From assembly GCF_028769735.1 (NCBI RefSeq), contig NC_088170.1:45118585-45182584 (forward strand): DNA of 64,000 nucleotides. Direction: 5' to 3'. Source of the stretch: Zonotrichia leucophrys gambelii (taxonomy: Eukaryota > Chordata > Aves > Passeriformes > Passerellidae). Made by a program: the position numbers and the translations under genes. Shown piece after piece: positions 48,159 to 62,100 of this stretch; within the stretch, counting starts at the first letter, position 1; each line of letters begins with the position of its first letter. The notes beneath the pieces are model-generated. The model searched no databases. It had not been told where the DNA came from and saw only the letters and a program-made list of their open reading frames with translations.

Positions 48159-49042
48159 TGGCTAAAAACATTCTCTCATTCCATATAAAGGATTTTCTTA
48201 AGACATGTAGCCTGAGTGGCAGATCTAAAAGACAGCCTATCCTGTCAATTCTCACAGATAAAACTTTCACTACCTTGCATCCCAACAGCTGAAAGTATTT
48301 TTTTTTAATTTCAGATTAGAGAGGACATTCTTCCTAAGTAATAACCATAGAGATGCTGCTACAAAGATTTTTTTTTCTACACCATCAAATTTTCCATTAT
48401 CTATCTCATCCTCTCTTCTCCCTTTGCCTGCCCCTTCTGTACTCTGTTAAATATAGTTCCCTTCTCTGTATCCAGTTTGTATCCAGTTTTGGCAGTAATT
48501 ATTCCTTCACAGGACCAAAATTATATTCTCTGTCACCTTGGAAAGATTCTCTTTACATCTGGAAAAAAAATTCTTTCCACTTGGAAAAATTTTCAATCAA
48601 ATACCTGCATGCTTAACATTCCTCTTTGCCACTTGAGAGGAGCTACTTGTACACAATTGTGTTGGTCTTTATCCTTTTCAAGTAAAGTCACTTTTATTAA
48701 ATTTCCTAGGGGAAAAAAAGAAAAAATCAAGCAACAGATATAGTAACAGTGCTGCTAGCTGTCATATTGATGTGCGTGGTCTTTTTGCAGTGCTTGTGTC
48801 TATCTGATGTTTCATCCCTTATGTTTAGAATATTGATTATCTGCAGAAGAGACATTTTGTTATTGTTGTTATTACTTTCTAATACAGTGTCTTACTAACC
48901 CATGAGCAGGACTGATGCTAATATAGATAATAATAGTAACAACATCAGCAACTTACTCTGGCAAATGGTCATGCACAGAATGCTCTGATGACTGAAGAAT
49001 TCAAAAGAAAAAATTAACTTCTTGCTCTCTTTTCCTTTTCAG

Positions 49043-49071
49043 CAAACTCTGCTGTGTCTTCAGTTTTCAAC
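49043..49071 (+). other. Candidate 29-nt micro-exon
   Basis: A very strong acceptor (CTCTCTTTTCCTTTTCAG, ending 49042) is followed after 29 bases by AAC|GTATGT, a moderate donor. All three frames are open. If spliced after 43633-43663 in its first frame, the join would continue without a stop. There is no further support; an isolated cryptic acceptor is the simplest alternative. Confidence 0.15.
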
Positions 49072-49791
49072 GTATGTATCACCAAATTAGTTCAGATTCT
49101 GGTCCAGTGCAAGGTATTATGCCTTATCCAGAGTCACTTTATGAAAAAAATTCATTTAAATTTTTGGTACCTACATAACTGCAATGAAACTGGTATGAAT
49201 TATGTACATTCTTCAGGTAGTCTTTTCTGAGTCACACTGATCTTGTGTGCAGACACTGCAGCCAGGCCCTGTGCTGGAATGGAATGATGAGCTGGAGAGA
49301 GAGTCTTACACTAGAAAGCAAACCAGAGCAGAGAATACATAGCTCCAGAAGGTCAGTATGCTTCTTCAAGTGTTATACCTTCCTCTTATTTCTTTGGCAA
49401 TCGTGCATCTGACTATCAACAAAGTAATATGAAGAGGATGTTCTGTAGTCTTTGGTCGCTTTCTGGAATTGTTAAATCCAGGACGGGAAGAAGGCACTAG
49501 ATCAGTAAGGCAGATAAAAACCATAAAGAAAAGGTGGTAAATTCAGCACTTAAATGGAGTAAAGTGCTGTAGACAGAGAAAGATATAGATATAAAGGTGT
49601 CACTTGACTTCTAGAAATATTAAAAAAAAACTTTCACCACCTGTGAGGACTTAGAGAATGGGTCAGAGAAGCAAGTTCCCAAAACAAGCCACCATAACAG
49701 GAATAAGCAGACATGACAAACCAGAAATTCCAGGCCTAATGAAGGTAATGATTTGGAATTAGAACAACAGACAAAATTCTATTGTGCAGAC
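49072..49791. other. Non-coding DNA, nothing recognised
   Basis: AT-rich sequence leading into the LTR that follows. No gene is supported. Confidence 0.5.
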
Positions 49792-50185
49792 TGTGGGAAT
49801 TTAAGATAACACTTGTCTGGACACAAAAAGTAGCACAATGGCAAAACTGTGTGAAAGGATACAGATGCCAGTCCAAGCTGTGCAACAGCATCTCTGCCCC
49901 ATGGATACCCATGACATGAACTTTATAAAAGTATTTCCTCCAGGAGAATGACTCTGGGACCCCCACCACTGAAAACCAGGGTGAAGAAGGACCAGTAGGA
50001 TGCCCATGTGTTGATAATATATTTTGCCTAATTTCTCTCTCTCTCACACTTTCTCTTTTCTGCCTTCACTCTCGGCTGCCTTTGCCCTTCCAGTTTCTTT
50101 CCATTTTTCTACCTCCCATTTGCTGTTAAAGAATATCTGTGACTTTGACATATTGTCTTGATTCCACCCTAATTTGGGCAGAGCC
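49792..50185 (+). mobile_element. Endogenous retrovirus LTR, sense, diverged
   Basis: A TGTGGGAATTTAAG start is followed by a TATA box (TTTATAAAAG, about 49921-49930). After that comes a long pyrimidine-rich stretch (TCTCTCTCTCACACTTTCTC) and then TACCTCCCATTTGCTGTTAA. The ending is TGACTTTGACATATTGTCTT then CACCCTAATTT. The closing part resembles the ending of the LTR at 58340-59172, so both may belong to one broad family. No flanking viral genes and no clean target duplication are visible, and the end coordinates are approximate. A minus-strand ORF of 103 codons over it is not meaningful. Confidence 0.55.
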
Positions 50186-52779
50186 ATCTCTTATAATCAT
50201 ATCTAGCTACCTAAAACATCTCTTGAATATAGGCAGAACTCAAATCTTCAAAATGCTATATTTAACCAGGAACACCATCTTCAAGCAGGTACTCGTATTT
50301 AATGTTTAACCTATTTTGAAGAATATGAGCAATGTGATAAACAGGCACTTTATGAACTAGGCTTAACTTTCAGTGAGATTTGTAACATACATTTTTCTTC
50401 ATCTCCAACAGAATATACTTCAATTCCTTCTCTCAGTATAATGAGGATAGTGAAACTTAAATCAGGACATGGATACAGTGTCCTAGGTCTCTATTTTTAG
50501 TCTACAATTCCTTAGGAGAAATTACAATACAATTTCCCTCTAGTCCTTTATAAAGCTCCCTATATTTAACCAAGCTATAAAAAAATATTCAGTATCTACA
50601 GTATGTTTTAAGCAAAATTTAGTAATCTACATCCAAAAGAACAATCTGTAAGAATACTGTTTAACTTAAGAACAATTTACATGTTCATTAGCCATATGGG
50701 ATTAATGACCTAGACACCTAGATATCTACAGAGTGCATGAGAATTTCCTCTCACATATCTTTAACCTACAGTTCAAGTAAGCATTTATGTCTGAGCTGGT
50801 CATTCAAAGCTCATTATAATGAATGACCACAAATTCAAAGGTACATTTCAGTTCTATTTTAGCCATTAATATTAGGATGAAATTATACCATAGAAGCACC
50901 CACTCACTGACCATGAGAAGTCTACTTAGTATGCATTCATATTTATTCAGATGACTCAGACTCTAACAGGTTTATATTTTTATTTCAAAACTCAGTCTGT
51001 TGCCTATTGTGTGTGCCCAGGTTTGCCTTCACGGGGTGGTTCAGCAGCTTTTGAGTGCCTCACTTGTTTTATTTCTGATTCAACGCTAGACCTAAATCTT
51101 CTGATAATCTCCTAGCACAGTCTGAAACCAGCTATGCTTGTGTGACAATGTGTGACCACATTGCTGAGGAGAGAAACCTGTGTGGGATCATTCAAATTTT
51201 AAGACACAGATAAGGTACATGGGAAGTGAAAACCTCTTTAGTTTCTGAAGTTTTGTCAAATGTAACAGTTTCCTGCTAGATCAATGATTGCTTTTTCAGC
51301 ATAAAAATGGATGTAAACACCCTCTGGACTACTGCATTTGTCCTGGATAATCACATATTTCATGCTGCCTTGTGACTTCCCTACCCAGAGCCTGGCATGA
51401 AGAAATGGTAACACATGATATATCTGCTGTGAAATTTATTGCTTAAGTCTCAGTGCTCAATGTTTAGTGAAGACATTCACCTACAGCAAACAAACCCACT
51501 CATATTCAGGAATACAGAACAGATTAAATTCTTTGAGAGGAGAGAGACCCTCACATGCAACTAACATAAGGCAGTACACTTTTTAGACCTATTAAAAAAA
51601 GAAAATCTGTAGAGCCATGTGCCCATATGCCTATAAATATATGTTGCATCTGTGTAGAGTTATCTTTATTTTGAAAGCATTTATCAGACAGAATCGTTCT
51701 TATTCCAGTTGGCCCACCTGCTCCTTATGGAGTTCTGAAGTTGTAGTGTGTCTGGCACAGTGTTTTGAAACTCCAGAAGTTCTAATAAAAAAATATACTT
51801 CTGAGACACCAGAAAGTCTGTCCACCAAAACCAAACATGAAGGCATGCATTTCCTTTGTAAAACTGGAATTGCCTTGAGTGAAAATTACAAGAATTTTAA
51901 TGCATTTTAAATTATTTTTTTTCATATCTCAACAGTCAAGAGATAATAGGACAGACACTACAGCTGCATAGGAACATCCATGTAGTATCTTCTTTCACAC
52001 TTTCAAGGCAGATTTTGCCTGAGGCAGGCTCTCAATTATTCTAGTTATATCAGCTCCAAGGTAAGCTAAGGCTAAGAGATAGAGATAGAAAAAAGGAACA
52101 CATCTTTCTGTGCCCAGCAATGGTAGTATTGTAATACTGGTAATGTTGAATCTAAAACTTGCTTGACACTGTGAAATGACCATAGAGTAGAAAGACGAAT
52201 TTTCCTTTATCATCATATTTCATCAGCACAAAGCATTATCAGTAGTTCATTCTGTCTAGGAAATTACTCCATCATATCCACTTACTTGCTTGAATTTATT
52301 TTTACATTTAGAGGAATGGAACATAACCTGTCTGTGCTTACTTTTCAAAAAAACTGGGTCAAACATTTGGAGATGTATAGAGTATGCTGTTCACAAAAAT
52401 AATAGGCTATAACTCATGTGTTCTTTTAGGATCTGCTCATTCCCTAGGGAATTAATGTTATTTTACAGGCAAGAATCTCAAATACATTCAGTTCTTCTCG
52501 GGGAAACTGCTATTGTAAGAGTGATACTTTCTCCCGTGCAATTGAAATAAAAATTCCAGTGGGAAAGGGAAATCACAAATGAAGCCTCTTTTATTACTCA
52601 TCCAAAATACCAGATTGCTGCTAACCTGTGGGGGAAAAGAACCCCGAAAAATGAAAACTTTTGAATCAAAAGCAATGAATGGAGAATAAGAACAAAGGCT
52701 GACCAAATAATCACTCTTTGGACTGTTTGTGCTCCTCTGTGTTGCTTCTCCAGCAGATGTCAGAGTAGTTAATGTTCCA
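50186..52779. other. Non-coding AT-rich DNA, nothing recognised
   Basis: No gene, RNA or repeat family could be supported. The short ORFs lack domains. Confidence 0.5.
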
Positions 52780-52915
52780 CACAAGAGCCAGCACCTGTGA
52801 TTTTGAGGCTGCTTTCAGCAGCCTCTCATAGGTGTCATCCATTTCCTTCTGGGCAGGTAGCCTGTAGCAAACACCCACAGCTGTCACCCTGTCTGCCCTT
52901 CTATCCTAACCCATA
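52780..52915. repeat. Possible diverged interspersed repeat, with a small hairpin
   Basis: A GC-richer patch contains GAGGCTGCT-TTC-AGCAGCCTC (perfect 9-bp stem, 3-nt loop, about 52806-52826). It is followed by TTCTGGGCAGGTAGCCTGTA, then TGTCACCCTGTCTGCCC and CCTAACCCATAGGCT. The wording is reminiscent of an old interspersed repeat, but I cannot name the family with confidence. Confidence 0.3.
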
Positions 52916-55900
52916 GGCTTCCTATAAATGAATCTCATTAATCACTAAAGAAATACTCTTCAACAAGGTGATTTTGTAAGTCATTCATTTAAGTGAAAGT
53001 ACTGAAAACTTTAAGTAGAAGGAGTGTCAAGGCACAATCATGGTTTATCTGTGAAGCTCAGTAAAAAGTAGTCTACCCAAAGTATTTGTCTGCCTTCTGA
53101 GATGAAGTTAATTGGATTTCTTTCACTTTTGTTCTGGTATTCCATAGAATGTTTATTAATTTTGTCACTTCCAAACAGGCTGCATTAAAGAATTTGTTCT
53201 CTGGTTTTGTCAGAGGAAAAGTTGGCACTCATTCTCTGATACTTGCCATTTGTTTTCACAGTCAGAACAGCAATTTTCTGACTGGGCTTCTTCTTGTTTT
53301 GCTTAAGTCACTTAGCACTTGCATATATATGGTCTCTGGCATGGAGGAGGGCTGGGTGGTCCCCATCATTAGTTTTCATCTGAAAGGATCAAATTAACTA
53401 GAGCAGTGAATTCTGCAATAGGCTCCCTGACAACTCTAGTCTCATTTCAGCGCCTTATAACCTGTATTTTACTCACAAGGTCCTATTTAAATTTGCTAGT
53501 GAACATTCATACATTCAAGTATAATTTGTTGTCTAAGGCATATAATTTCTTTAAGCTCCTACTGATCTTTTCTATTCCAGTAGACCTCAGTGAACATTAC
53601 CTCTATATAAAAATGTTCCCTAAAGAATGACATTGTGCTTATGACCACAGGAAACAAATATTGAAAGTTGTTCTCTGAACTGAATAGCTATGTTACAGCC
53701 CTTTCTGACTACAAAATCTTGACCTTTAATATTTAAAAATAACTTATATTTTCTATGCAACTGTTCACTATGTGTAAGATTTAGCCCTAGTGTCATCCTG
53801 TCTGTCAACATTTTCATATTCCTTGGCAATAACAACAGGCAGGAAATACTCAAACAACTTTATTCTATAAAAAGACTGAATTTAGTTCAGACTAGGAAGA
53901 GCTGGGTGTTGCACAGTTTCAAATGTTTGACATCCTGAATCTTACAATAAATGTTGCACTTTAAAGGCACACGTAATATATATGAATATGAACATCTTGG
54001 ATCATTCAGTCCAGTCATTTAGTGCTGCAGGCAATTATGTCATGCCATATTGTAGAGTTATCTATATGCAACATGACATTTTTGCATCCATTAGGGATGC
54101 AATATCCAGGGGTTATTTTGGATTTGCCCATTAGGGATTCATCCTGCAATGGTAAACTACAGCTCCACTGTCCTCTGTGCAGAGGTCACTGAAATGCCCC
54201 ACAGTAAGTAAAAGGCAGCTAACCCTTCTTCCACTGAATTAAAACCTGCCTCGCTTTTTCTTGATTATGCCAGAGAGTGACTGTACATGTGGGCAGACCC
54301 CATGAGTGGCGGAGTGACTAACCTTCTGGTATGTGGGTGAGAAAAGCCCAGTTAGCTTTCATGGAATAGAGTGAGTTAGCTTACCTTCATCACTGGGGGG
54401 AAGAAGCAAGATTCCCTCCTCTGATAGAGCTAATAGACATTACTCACATTGCATTCCAAACTCATTTGCCTGGAACACACGTGCAGGGTGTATATTATTA
54501 CCAGTGAAGTTTCAGTAGGGTCTTTTAAAGGAATTATTATGATCCTCACCTGTGTTAAGATATCATTACTAAAGTAACTTCTGATGAATTAAATCTTTCA
54601 GTATTAAAGTATATGGGTTGTTCATAAGTATTTTGGGCTATGTAATGTGCTGCATTTTTCTTCTGCTTAGTGACCTAATAGCTAGATACAAAAAGTCAGA
54701 GATTTTAATTTTTATTGATTATTTTTTTCTCAGTTCTATTATATCAATAACATCTAACTTTACTCACTCAATATCTTACTCCTTGAAAATGTCCTTGAAC
54801 TTGTGTTTTTGTCAAATGTCAGTAATGCAAACCAGTTTTCCTGCCACCAGCCTGAGCTGGGGAATGCAGTATTTAGATCTTCCTGCTTTACATTCTCTTT
54901 TCTTGACAACCAGCTACCTTCTAATCTTTAATAAGTATCACATTCATTCAGCTATTTTGGTAAACAACTATCAACACTAATTTAACAATATTTCCACAAC
55001 ATTGCACAGATATATTTATTAATTTGTTTTTATCCTCCAAGATCAGGTGCTTTATAAAGAAGTATAGAAGACTAATTTGGCACTTCTAACCTGGGAATCC
55101 AATTGCCCTTTACTCAGTTTCCATTATGCATTGCTTTAATGAATTACCCTTTCAATACCTGTTTTATCTGCTACACTATGATACAAAACTAATGAAGTGA
55201 TGTTCTTCATGGACATATCTAGTGACAATAAGTTGTTTTTTGTTTGGATTTTTTGTTTGTTTATTTTTTTCATGAAGACATTATTTCTGCTTTCTTTTCC
55301 CTATTTATAAATTATAAATATAAATAAAGATTTTCTTCTTTGGCTTTGTGAGAATATCATATTAAACCTCTCAAAAATGGTCAGGATCATTCTTTAGGTG
55401 AAGATGCTCCATTGTTGACATTTTGACAAAGACTTTATGTCAGGCAAAACTATAGACTGCTAGACGTAAATAGGTGTTGGCTAAACTCCAAAAATTTTAG
55501 TCAATGTGACTTTATCTTAGTCATTCAGTACCTTTCTGTCTTGTGATTTAAAAGATAACTCCAAAACTCATAAGATCTGAATATATAACAAAAAAAGCCA
55601 ATAAAATCAACTACATTTGTGCTAAAATTCCATTTGTAGTGCATCAAAAAAGATTGTTTGTTTCTTTTTCATATCAACTGTAGTAATAAATATGATCAAT
55701 AATAACAAGATAATATTAGGTATAAATTAAAAGATTCACTGATAAATCCTTTGACAAGGCAACATGGTGACAGCATTCCATCCAAATACTCTAGGATTGT
55801 CTGGATCTTTTAAACTTTGGAGATGCATTTGGATTACCATGTAATATATGTAAATTAATAAACTGCATTCTTTAAGGGAGAAAAATAATTGCAAAGATCT

Positions 55901-58339
55901 TAGATGACGTGACTTCTTATTTGACCAGATATTTTTAGGGGTCCAAGTCCATTAAGTTACATTTAATTTCCACATTAACATGCAGAATATAAATCAGACT
56001 CATGCAAGGCTACTCCATCAGTGCTGAATACACAGCTGGTTTTAAGGATAAAAGGAAATCACAAGAGGCCAAGCAACCACTCAGTGAAAAGGAAAATTTA
56101 GAAGGGCCTCGAAAAAAGACTAAAGATGAGGATCTGTGGTTTACCTTTTTACTGAATTGACATATTCAGTATTCATGAATTTAATGTCTATGATGAAAGC
56201 TATGGTAACATCATTGATGGACACAGAAGAGGGAATTTTAGAGTGAGGGAATTTTTTAAAGAATAGGGTCAGTTTATACTGTGCTACAGTTTGAAGAAAT
56301 TAAGTCACTATTTGAGTAACATAGAAAATCATTTAACGGGACCACTGCAACAAAACCATCATTTCTTTCTTCATATCAACCCCATTGAATGTCACAGAGG
56401 TATTGCTCCAATCACCCTCCTCATTTAGCTTGGTTTACATCAGGTTAGTGCAGCAAAGCACTCAGTGCTCACCTGCCTGGCACAATCGATTCAGCCACAA
56501 GTGGAGGCTGTTTATTGCCTGTACACAGCTACTTTAATATTGCTGACATAGAGAATAAAAGCAGGAAGGAAGATGTGCCAGGAAAGCTTCTGTATGCTTC
56601 AGTTGTCCCCAGAAAATGGGGCAATGTTTCAGTATTCATCAGCCATGCCCTAAAATGTGTGGAGCGGCTGTGATCTACCTCAATCTACATTATGAGGATG
56701 ATGTACAGTCTTTGCTCTGTCTTCCCACATGACATGTCCTTGTTTTACTCTGTGCCCCTTGGTGATAACGTGTCAGAGAAAATCTTTGGGGCAGGTTCAT
56801 ATATCAAGCAAGAAGATATTTATGAACTTCTGTTAGGTCACTTCCCTTCATAAATAAATGTCCACAATCTTTTGTAGGCCAACTAGCATATTTTATACAG
56901 TTGTCAACAGCATCCCAGAAAAAGCTTTTGTCAGTTAAAGGGAGCTATTGTCAGAGTACCCAGTACAGATGAATTTATACTTCAATTTCTTGAAAGTTGT
57001 GTATCAGAAAATATTTTCCAGAAGAAAGAAAACATCATTCTTAAGGCAGATAGACAAGAAATAAGTTAATCTTCTTTCCATCAAAAAATAAGAGAATAAA
57101 AATGCATTAGAGTATTTATGTCTGGAAATGCATTTCAATATAAAAATCTTATCCATTTTGGAAAATCTATAGGCGTGGAATATATGAAACAGGAAAGAAT
57201 TACATTGTCTTGAACATTGAATTTAACTTTCCATTAACTTATGATTAAATTATGCTGATGTGAGGGTTATTGTGCCCTTGAGCCAAAGTTTAACAGTCCA
57301 CTTACAGTCTAGTAATAGAGATTTTAAGAAATGATGATTCTGTCATACTGCTGGAGTTATAATAGATATATTTGGATGACTGTTCACATACAAATGTATT
57401 CAAATGAAAAGAGCATCATATCAATCATGATCTGCAACACATCATGGATTTTTTCTGGCACTTTATCTATTTAAATTACATCTAAATTATAAATACTGTG
57501 AATATCAGCAGTTAAAGTAATATTAGCCTAACAACAGAGAAGAGGGATAGCAGAAACATTTTGTTACTTCACTATGACCTGCAACTTTATTGCATTTTAT
57601 GATACTATTTCAAGAACTGGCCTCACCATTTTAAGTTTGTAGAGATTTCTGCATCATGCTCAAAACTCATTACACTGCAAAAGCACAGACCTGTGTTGTG
57701 AGGCACATATCTTGTGCCTTAAATTGCATACTTACTCACAGCATGGCCTATAAGACCCTGAAATAAAGTGCCTAATGTTAATTATCACATTTTAATTTTA
57801 TCTTTTTTTTAAAGTTGTAGATGCAGAGCATTTAATTTACTTCACTTGTTTTGACACCTTCCCAGCTTGTATCCTACCCCAGTGATGCTTCTCTTAAACA
57901 AATATTTTTGAGGAAAAGTGGCAATGACCATACTTCAAACCTGTATCCAGTAAGAGGTTCATGCCTTGGAATGAAAGAATCTCTTTCCTAAGGACACTTT
58001 CTGCCTCTTCCCTATTTCCAGAATAAAAGGGGAGGGGGTGAGGGGGAGCTCATCAAATCACAGATTTCATTTATAAAAGTTGTAGCTAAGTAAAAATGTT
58101 TCATTATCTAAACTTCCCAAATATAAGTGTTTCAGTATAATAAAAACCCCAATGTTTTTAGAGTAAGCCAAGCAGATCCTTTTATTACATGTAACACTAT
58201 CCATGCAAGTGATCAGGAGAAAAGCTCTGATTGCATATTCCTGCTCTGCTTAATGGCTGTCAGAGGCTGGAATGGTTCATGCCTTTATCTTTGTCATGAA
58301 GGAGTTTTGCCAACTATAGCAAACTTTAAAGTATAAAGA
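52916..58339. other. Long non-coding AT-rich stretch
   Basis: No gene, RNA or known repeat is supported. TTTG/T-rich low complexity lies at 55229-55272, and AT-rich patches elsewhere. The G-rich run GGGGAGGGGGTGAGGGGG at 58029-58046 has three G-tracts and might form a quadruplex with two layers. Confidence 0.5.
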
Positions 58340-59172
58340 AGTTACAACACCATAGGCCACACCTCCCTGAAGAGGCCTGAGTGGAACTTTGGAGAAGACT
58401 GGTGGACACTACTGTTCAATCCTCTCAGGTCTGGGGAGAAACAAACAGGGCTGAGGGAAAGGCTTTTCATCCACAAGAAAGCCAAATGCCTCAGAGAATC
58501 ATGCCTGGCTGGTTTGGGCTGGTTTGGGCTGGGGCAGATGACAGCCCCCAGAAGCCAGGCTAACACAGACTCCCCCCTCACAGGGCAGGAGGAGGAGGTT
58601 TGGGACGAGTGGTGTAACCTCTGGTCAGGGGCACTGAGCACCCTTCACCTCCCTTACACAAACCAGCCCAGCTGTGGAGCCCCCACCCCACAGACCACAT
58701 CCATGGGATGATCATGTCAGAAGCAGCTGAGGAAATGTCATAATCCACCAAAGATACCCCAAAACACTCCCTGAGGCCTTGCATCGCAGGACTGCACACA
58801 ATGCAAAGTGATGCAACGGATCCAGAGCCTGCTGTGTCAAACTCTCCCTGCAGGGCAGGTACCTGGACATTCCCACCTAGCCTGAGCACATAGTAATCCA
58901 TTGGATTCTGTTTTTTGGGGACACCCTCACCATCAAGACCAGCTGGAGAGGATAATTGGGACACCAGTGGGATCCACAGAGTTGTGATATTTTCTTTTAT
59001 CTGTCTCTGTCATTATCTTTCTGTCCCCGCCCCCACACCTCTTTTCTGTTTCTTTCTCTCTCTCTCTATCATATTTACTATCAAATAAAATCAATACTAT
59101 TGATTTTGGCATATGGTCTTGTTTGTACCTTAATTCAGGCATTTCTAAAAATTTTAATAAGTCGACAGTAAC
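58340..59172 (+). mobile_element. Probable endogenous retrovirus LTR (or LTR-bearing fragment), sense
   Basis: The block is richer in GC than its surroundings and has the composition of an avian LTR. A pyrimidine-rich tract (58995-59070) precedes AATAAA at 59084-59089. Then come ATTGATTTTGGCATATGGTC, TTGTTTGTACCTTAATTC and the ending GTCGACAGTAACA. The last part resembles the 3' end of the LTR at 49792-50185. A small tandem repeat of CTGGTTTGGG lies at 58509-58534. The 5' boundary is uncertain (between about 58326 and 58370), and I saw no target duplication. ORFs of up to 128 codons on the minus strand over this block carry no viral domain. Confidence 0.5.
59084..59089 (+). promoter_or_regulatory. 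Poly(A) signal AATAAA of the LTR
   Basis: AATAAA follows the pyrimidine tract and precedes the LTR terminus by about 80 bp, the normal place for an R-region signal. Confidence 0.45.
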
Positions 59173-62100
59173 ACTGGCAAAGAATATTGACAGAAAAACA
59201 GTATATGTGGGTCTCAATTCCCTAATACTTCCCTAATCTGGGAATAAATAAATGTGTAAGACAGCAGCTGTGGCTCCCAAAGTTCTAGTATTAGTTAAAA
59301 CAATCATAGGAGCACAAGAAAAAAATGTTAGTCTGTCTCAGTGCTTTCCCCCTGACAGGCATTCTTGGGGAAGAGTACAAGAAGCATGGCCTGTACAGAG
59401 TGATAATTTCTAGAAAAGTGCAATTTACAACCTCTAACCAGAGGTGGTAGTTGAATCATAATGTTAAATATTCTCTGGTGGAGCTCAACTTTATTAATTT
59501 CCTCTTGAACCTGCTTATACTTTAACCTCCATGAGACTTGTGGCAATGAGATCTAGAGTTTAATAATGGAGACACAATGAAAACTGTTCCCAGTTTACCT
59601 TCTCCACACAATATATGCTTTTATGAACTTCCATTGTCTTTCCCTTTATCTCTCTTTCCATTCTGAAGCGTTGTAGACTGCTTTGTCTGCCTTTACACTT
59701 CTGCTTTTACAATACCCTGTGGCAATGAATTCCAGAGTTAAATAAATGAGGAAAATAAAGTTCCACATAATTTACAATGGTACAAACTATTATGTTATCT
59801 TCTTTAAGTCTTTCTAATCTGAAGAAGTCTGGTCCATTTTATGAGTTGTCTTCACTTTTTAATAGGAGGTTTCATCAAATCTTTAATAAGCTCTGTTATA
59901 CTTCCTTGTGCCTGAGTTCATTGTTTCTTTTTGATAAAGGAAGATCACAACTTCCAGAAGTTTTTAAGTTAAAGGCACATCATGGATTCTCAGTAGCATA
60001 ATGATTGCTCCATTTGTTTCTCATTTCTTTTGAAATGATCCTAAATGGTATATTTGCTTTTCTGACCATTATGGAGCACGTGATAAACTTTTCAGAAAAC
60101 TAAGATCCTGATTTTTCTGAGTTATTTTAAGTCATTTCACGCCTATCATTATGAGTATATTTTTCTCCATGTGCATTGCTTCTCACTTGCCTACACTGAA
60201 TTTCATTTGTCATTTTTTCACCTAATAATTTAGTATTGTGAAACTGTCCTGTCTCTCTAGGCAACCAGTTGGAGTTTCTACTATAAGAATATTGTTTCAG
60301 AGGCTGCTAACAGTAGTAAATCATGCAGACCTGTTGTCATGTGAGAGAAAATAGTTATTGTCTTTTCTGAGCTGTATTCAAGAACCAATGGGAAGGTACA
60401 TATATTTATCTACTTCAGGTGTATCTTCATAGGCAGACTGATATAAAATTAGGATTTATTTAAAATATAAATTTTAATTCTAATTATATTTTATAACGAA
60501 ATGTACACAATGGGTTTAGAGAACTGGGGTGAGGAGGGATGATTTACTTCTTGACAAGCCAAAAGTTGTTTATTAGCTAGCAAAGTAGATAAAATAAAAT
60601 TTGATTTAACAAAGACATTAACATTTCCAAGGATTTGGGTTAATTCACTTCTTTGATTTAAGAAACATGACAAACTGTCCATCTCTTGCAGAAGAAAGAC
60701 ATAAAATTTTTTGAGGTAAGGGATTATATGTCTGGAACCTTGGAGGATTTCAAAGAAGAGTTTGGCCATAAAAGCTGACATGTATCACCAAGACAGGGTG
60801 CTCTCTAGTAATGCAACTTGAACAGCATGATAAGCAAAAACAGAAAACCCTCGACCATGACCTTGTCTGGACAACTTATCACAAATCACCTAAACATGAG
60901 ATAAAGGATGAAAAAGATTGTTCTTTCTCATCTTAAGCAGGTTAAGCAGAGTTTTACTTTCACCCCCCACCCCCCTTCAAACTTCTGTAGCTGTTTTTTC
61001 TCTTTTGCATGTTCTAAGAAAAATAATTAATTCTGCATTTTACTTACCATGGAGTTAGATATATGGTGCATGAAGCATGACTGATATGTTTTAACAGTAA
61101 CACATTCCTCACCCAAAAGTGGAATGAATACAGTTTCCTAAGATGTCCATGACAGAACTCAGATACCCAGGATAACCTTCTAAGTATACAAAGCATAAAA
61201 GGGTGTGCATATCTTCATCTACTTAAAGCAGTTAAAGGAGTAGCACCTGGAGCAGAGTGAGCTGGAATTGGATAGAATGTGGGGAGGGAGAGTGATAGTG
61301 AGGGTGATTAGTATTTCCTGTAACTATTGGCAATCAGGTTGGTTTTCCATACTGGCACTCTGACTGAACCCTGCAAATGCCTTGTAAGTTTTTTCAGCTT
61401 TTATGAATTGGATATGAGAATTTTCACTCCGTTATTCTTCTTCCTTATGATTTAACGAGGTACGGAACAGCAAAAAACTAAGCACAAAATCATGGGAGTA
61501 ACTCTTCTACCAGTAGGGAATCTGTACACCAACCCTCACCTCATGATTTGTACTCTTCAGTCATTTCCTGATCCTTATAAGAGGACCTTTCTTCCCTCTA
61601 ATGCTTTTTGAGGTTTTTCAAAACCCAAGCATCACACATGAATGAGTTTCTGATTCCTCCCCTACACCTGAGCAGCGCATCATCCTTCCAAATCATCTGT
61701 TCCATAATGTGGAGCATTTTCCCATTATTTTTTTTATCCTGTTCTTTATTACATGTTTTAACAAGCAGTCTGATATTGGAAATTGGCCTCCAAACACTTT
61801 TTAAGTTTTAAATCTTATTTTCCTTGAACCAGCTGTGCTATAAGCAGTAAATTTTGCCCTAATTAGAAATTGAAAGGAGCATATCATCCTTCTAAGCAAA
61901 AGGAGTTTTAAATATGTTCATGTGTCATTTTACAGCACAACCAACTCAGAGCCACCACAATACTCAATTCCACATGAATTTTTTCTCTCAGATCTCATAC
62001 AATTTTCTGAAAATCCAAAATTATCAGAATAAATTATTTCTATCTGATCTGCTTCTCATCTGAAAATCCAAGGCTCAATTCATATGCAAGTGATCTGTTT

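Noticed and set aside
58578..58964. 128-codon minus-strand ORF inside the LTR block
   Set aside because: It lies antisense in a probable LTR and shows no viral or cellular domain.
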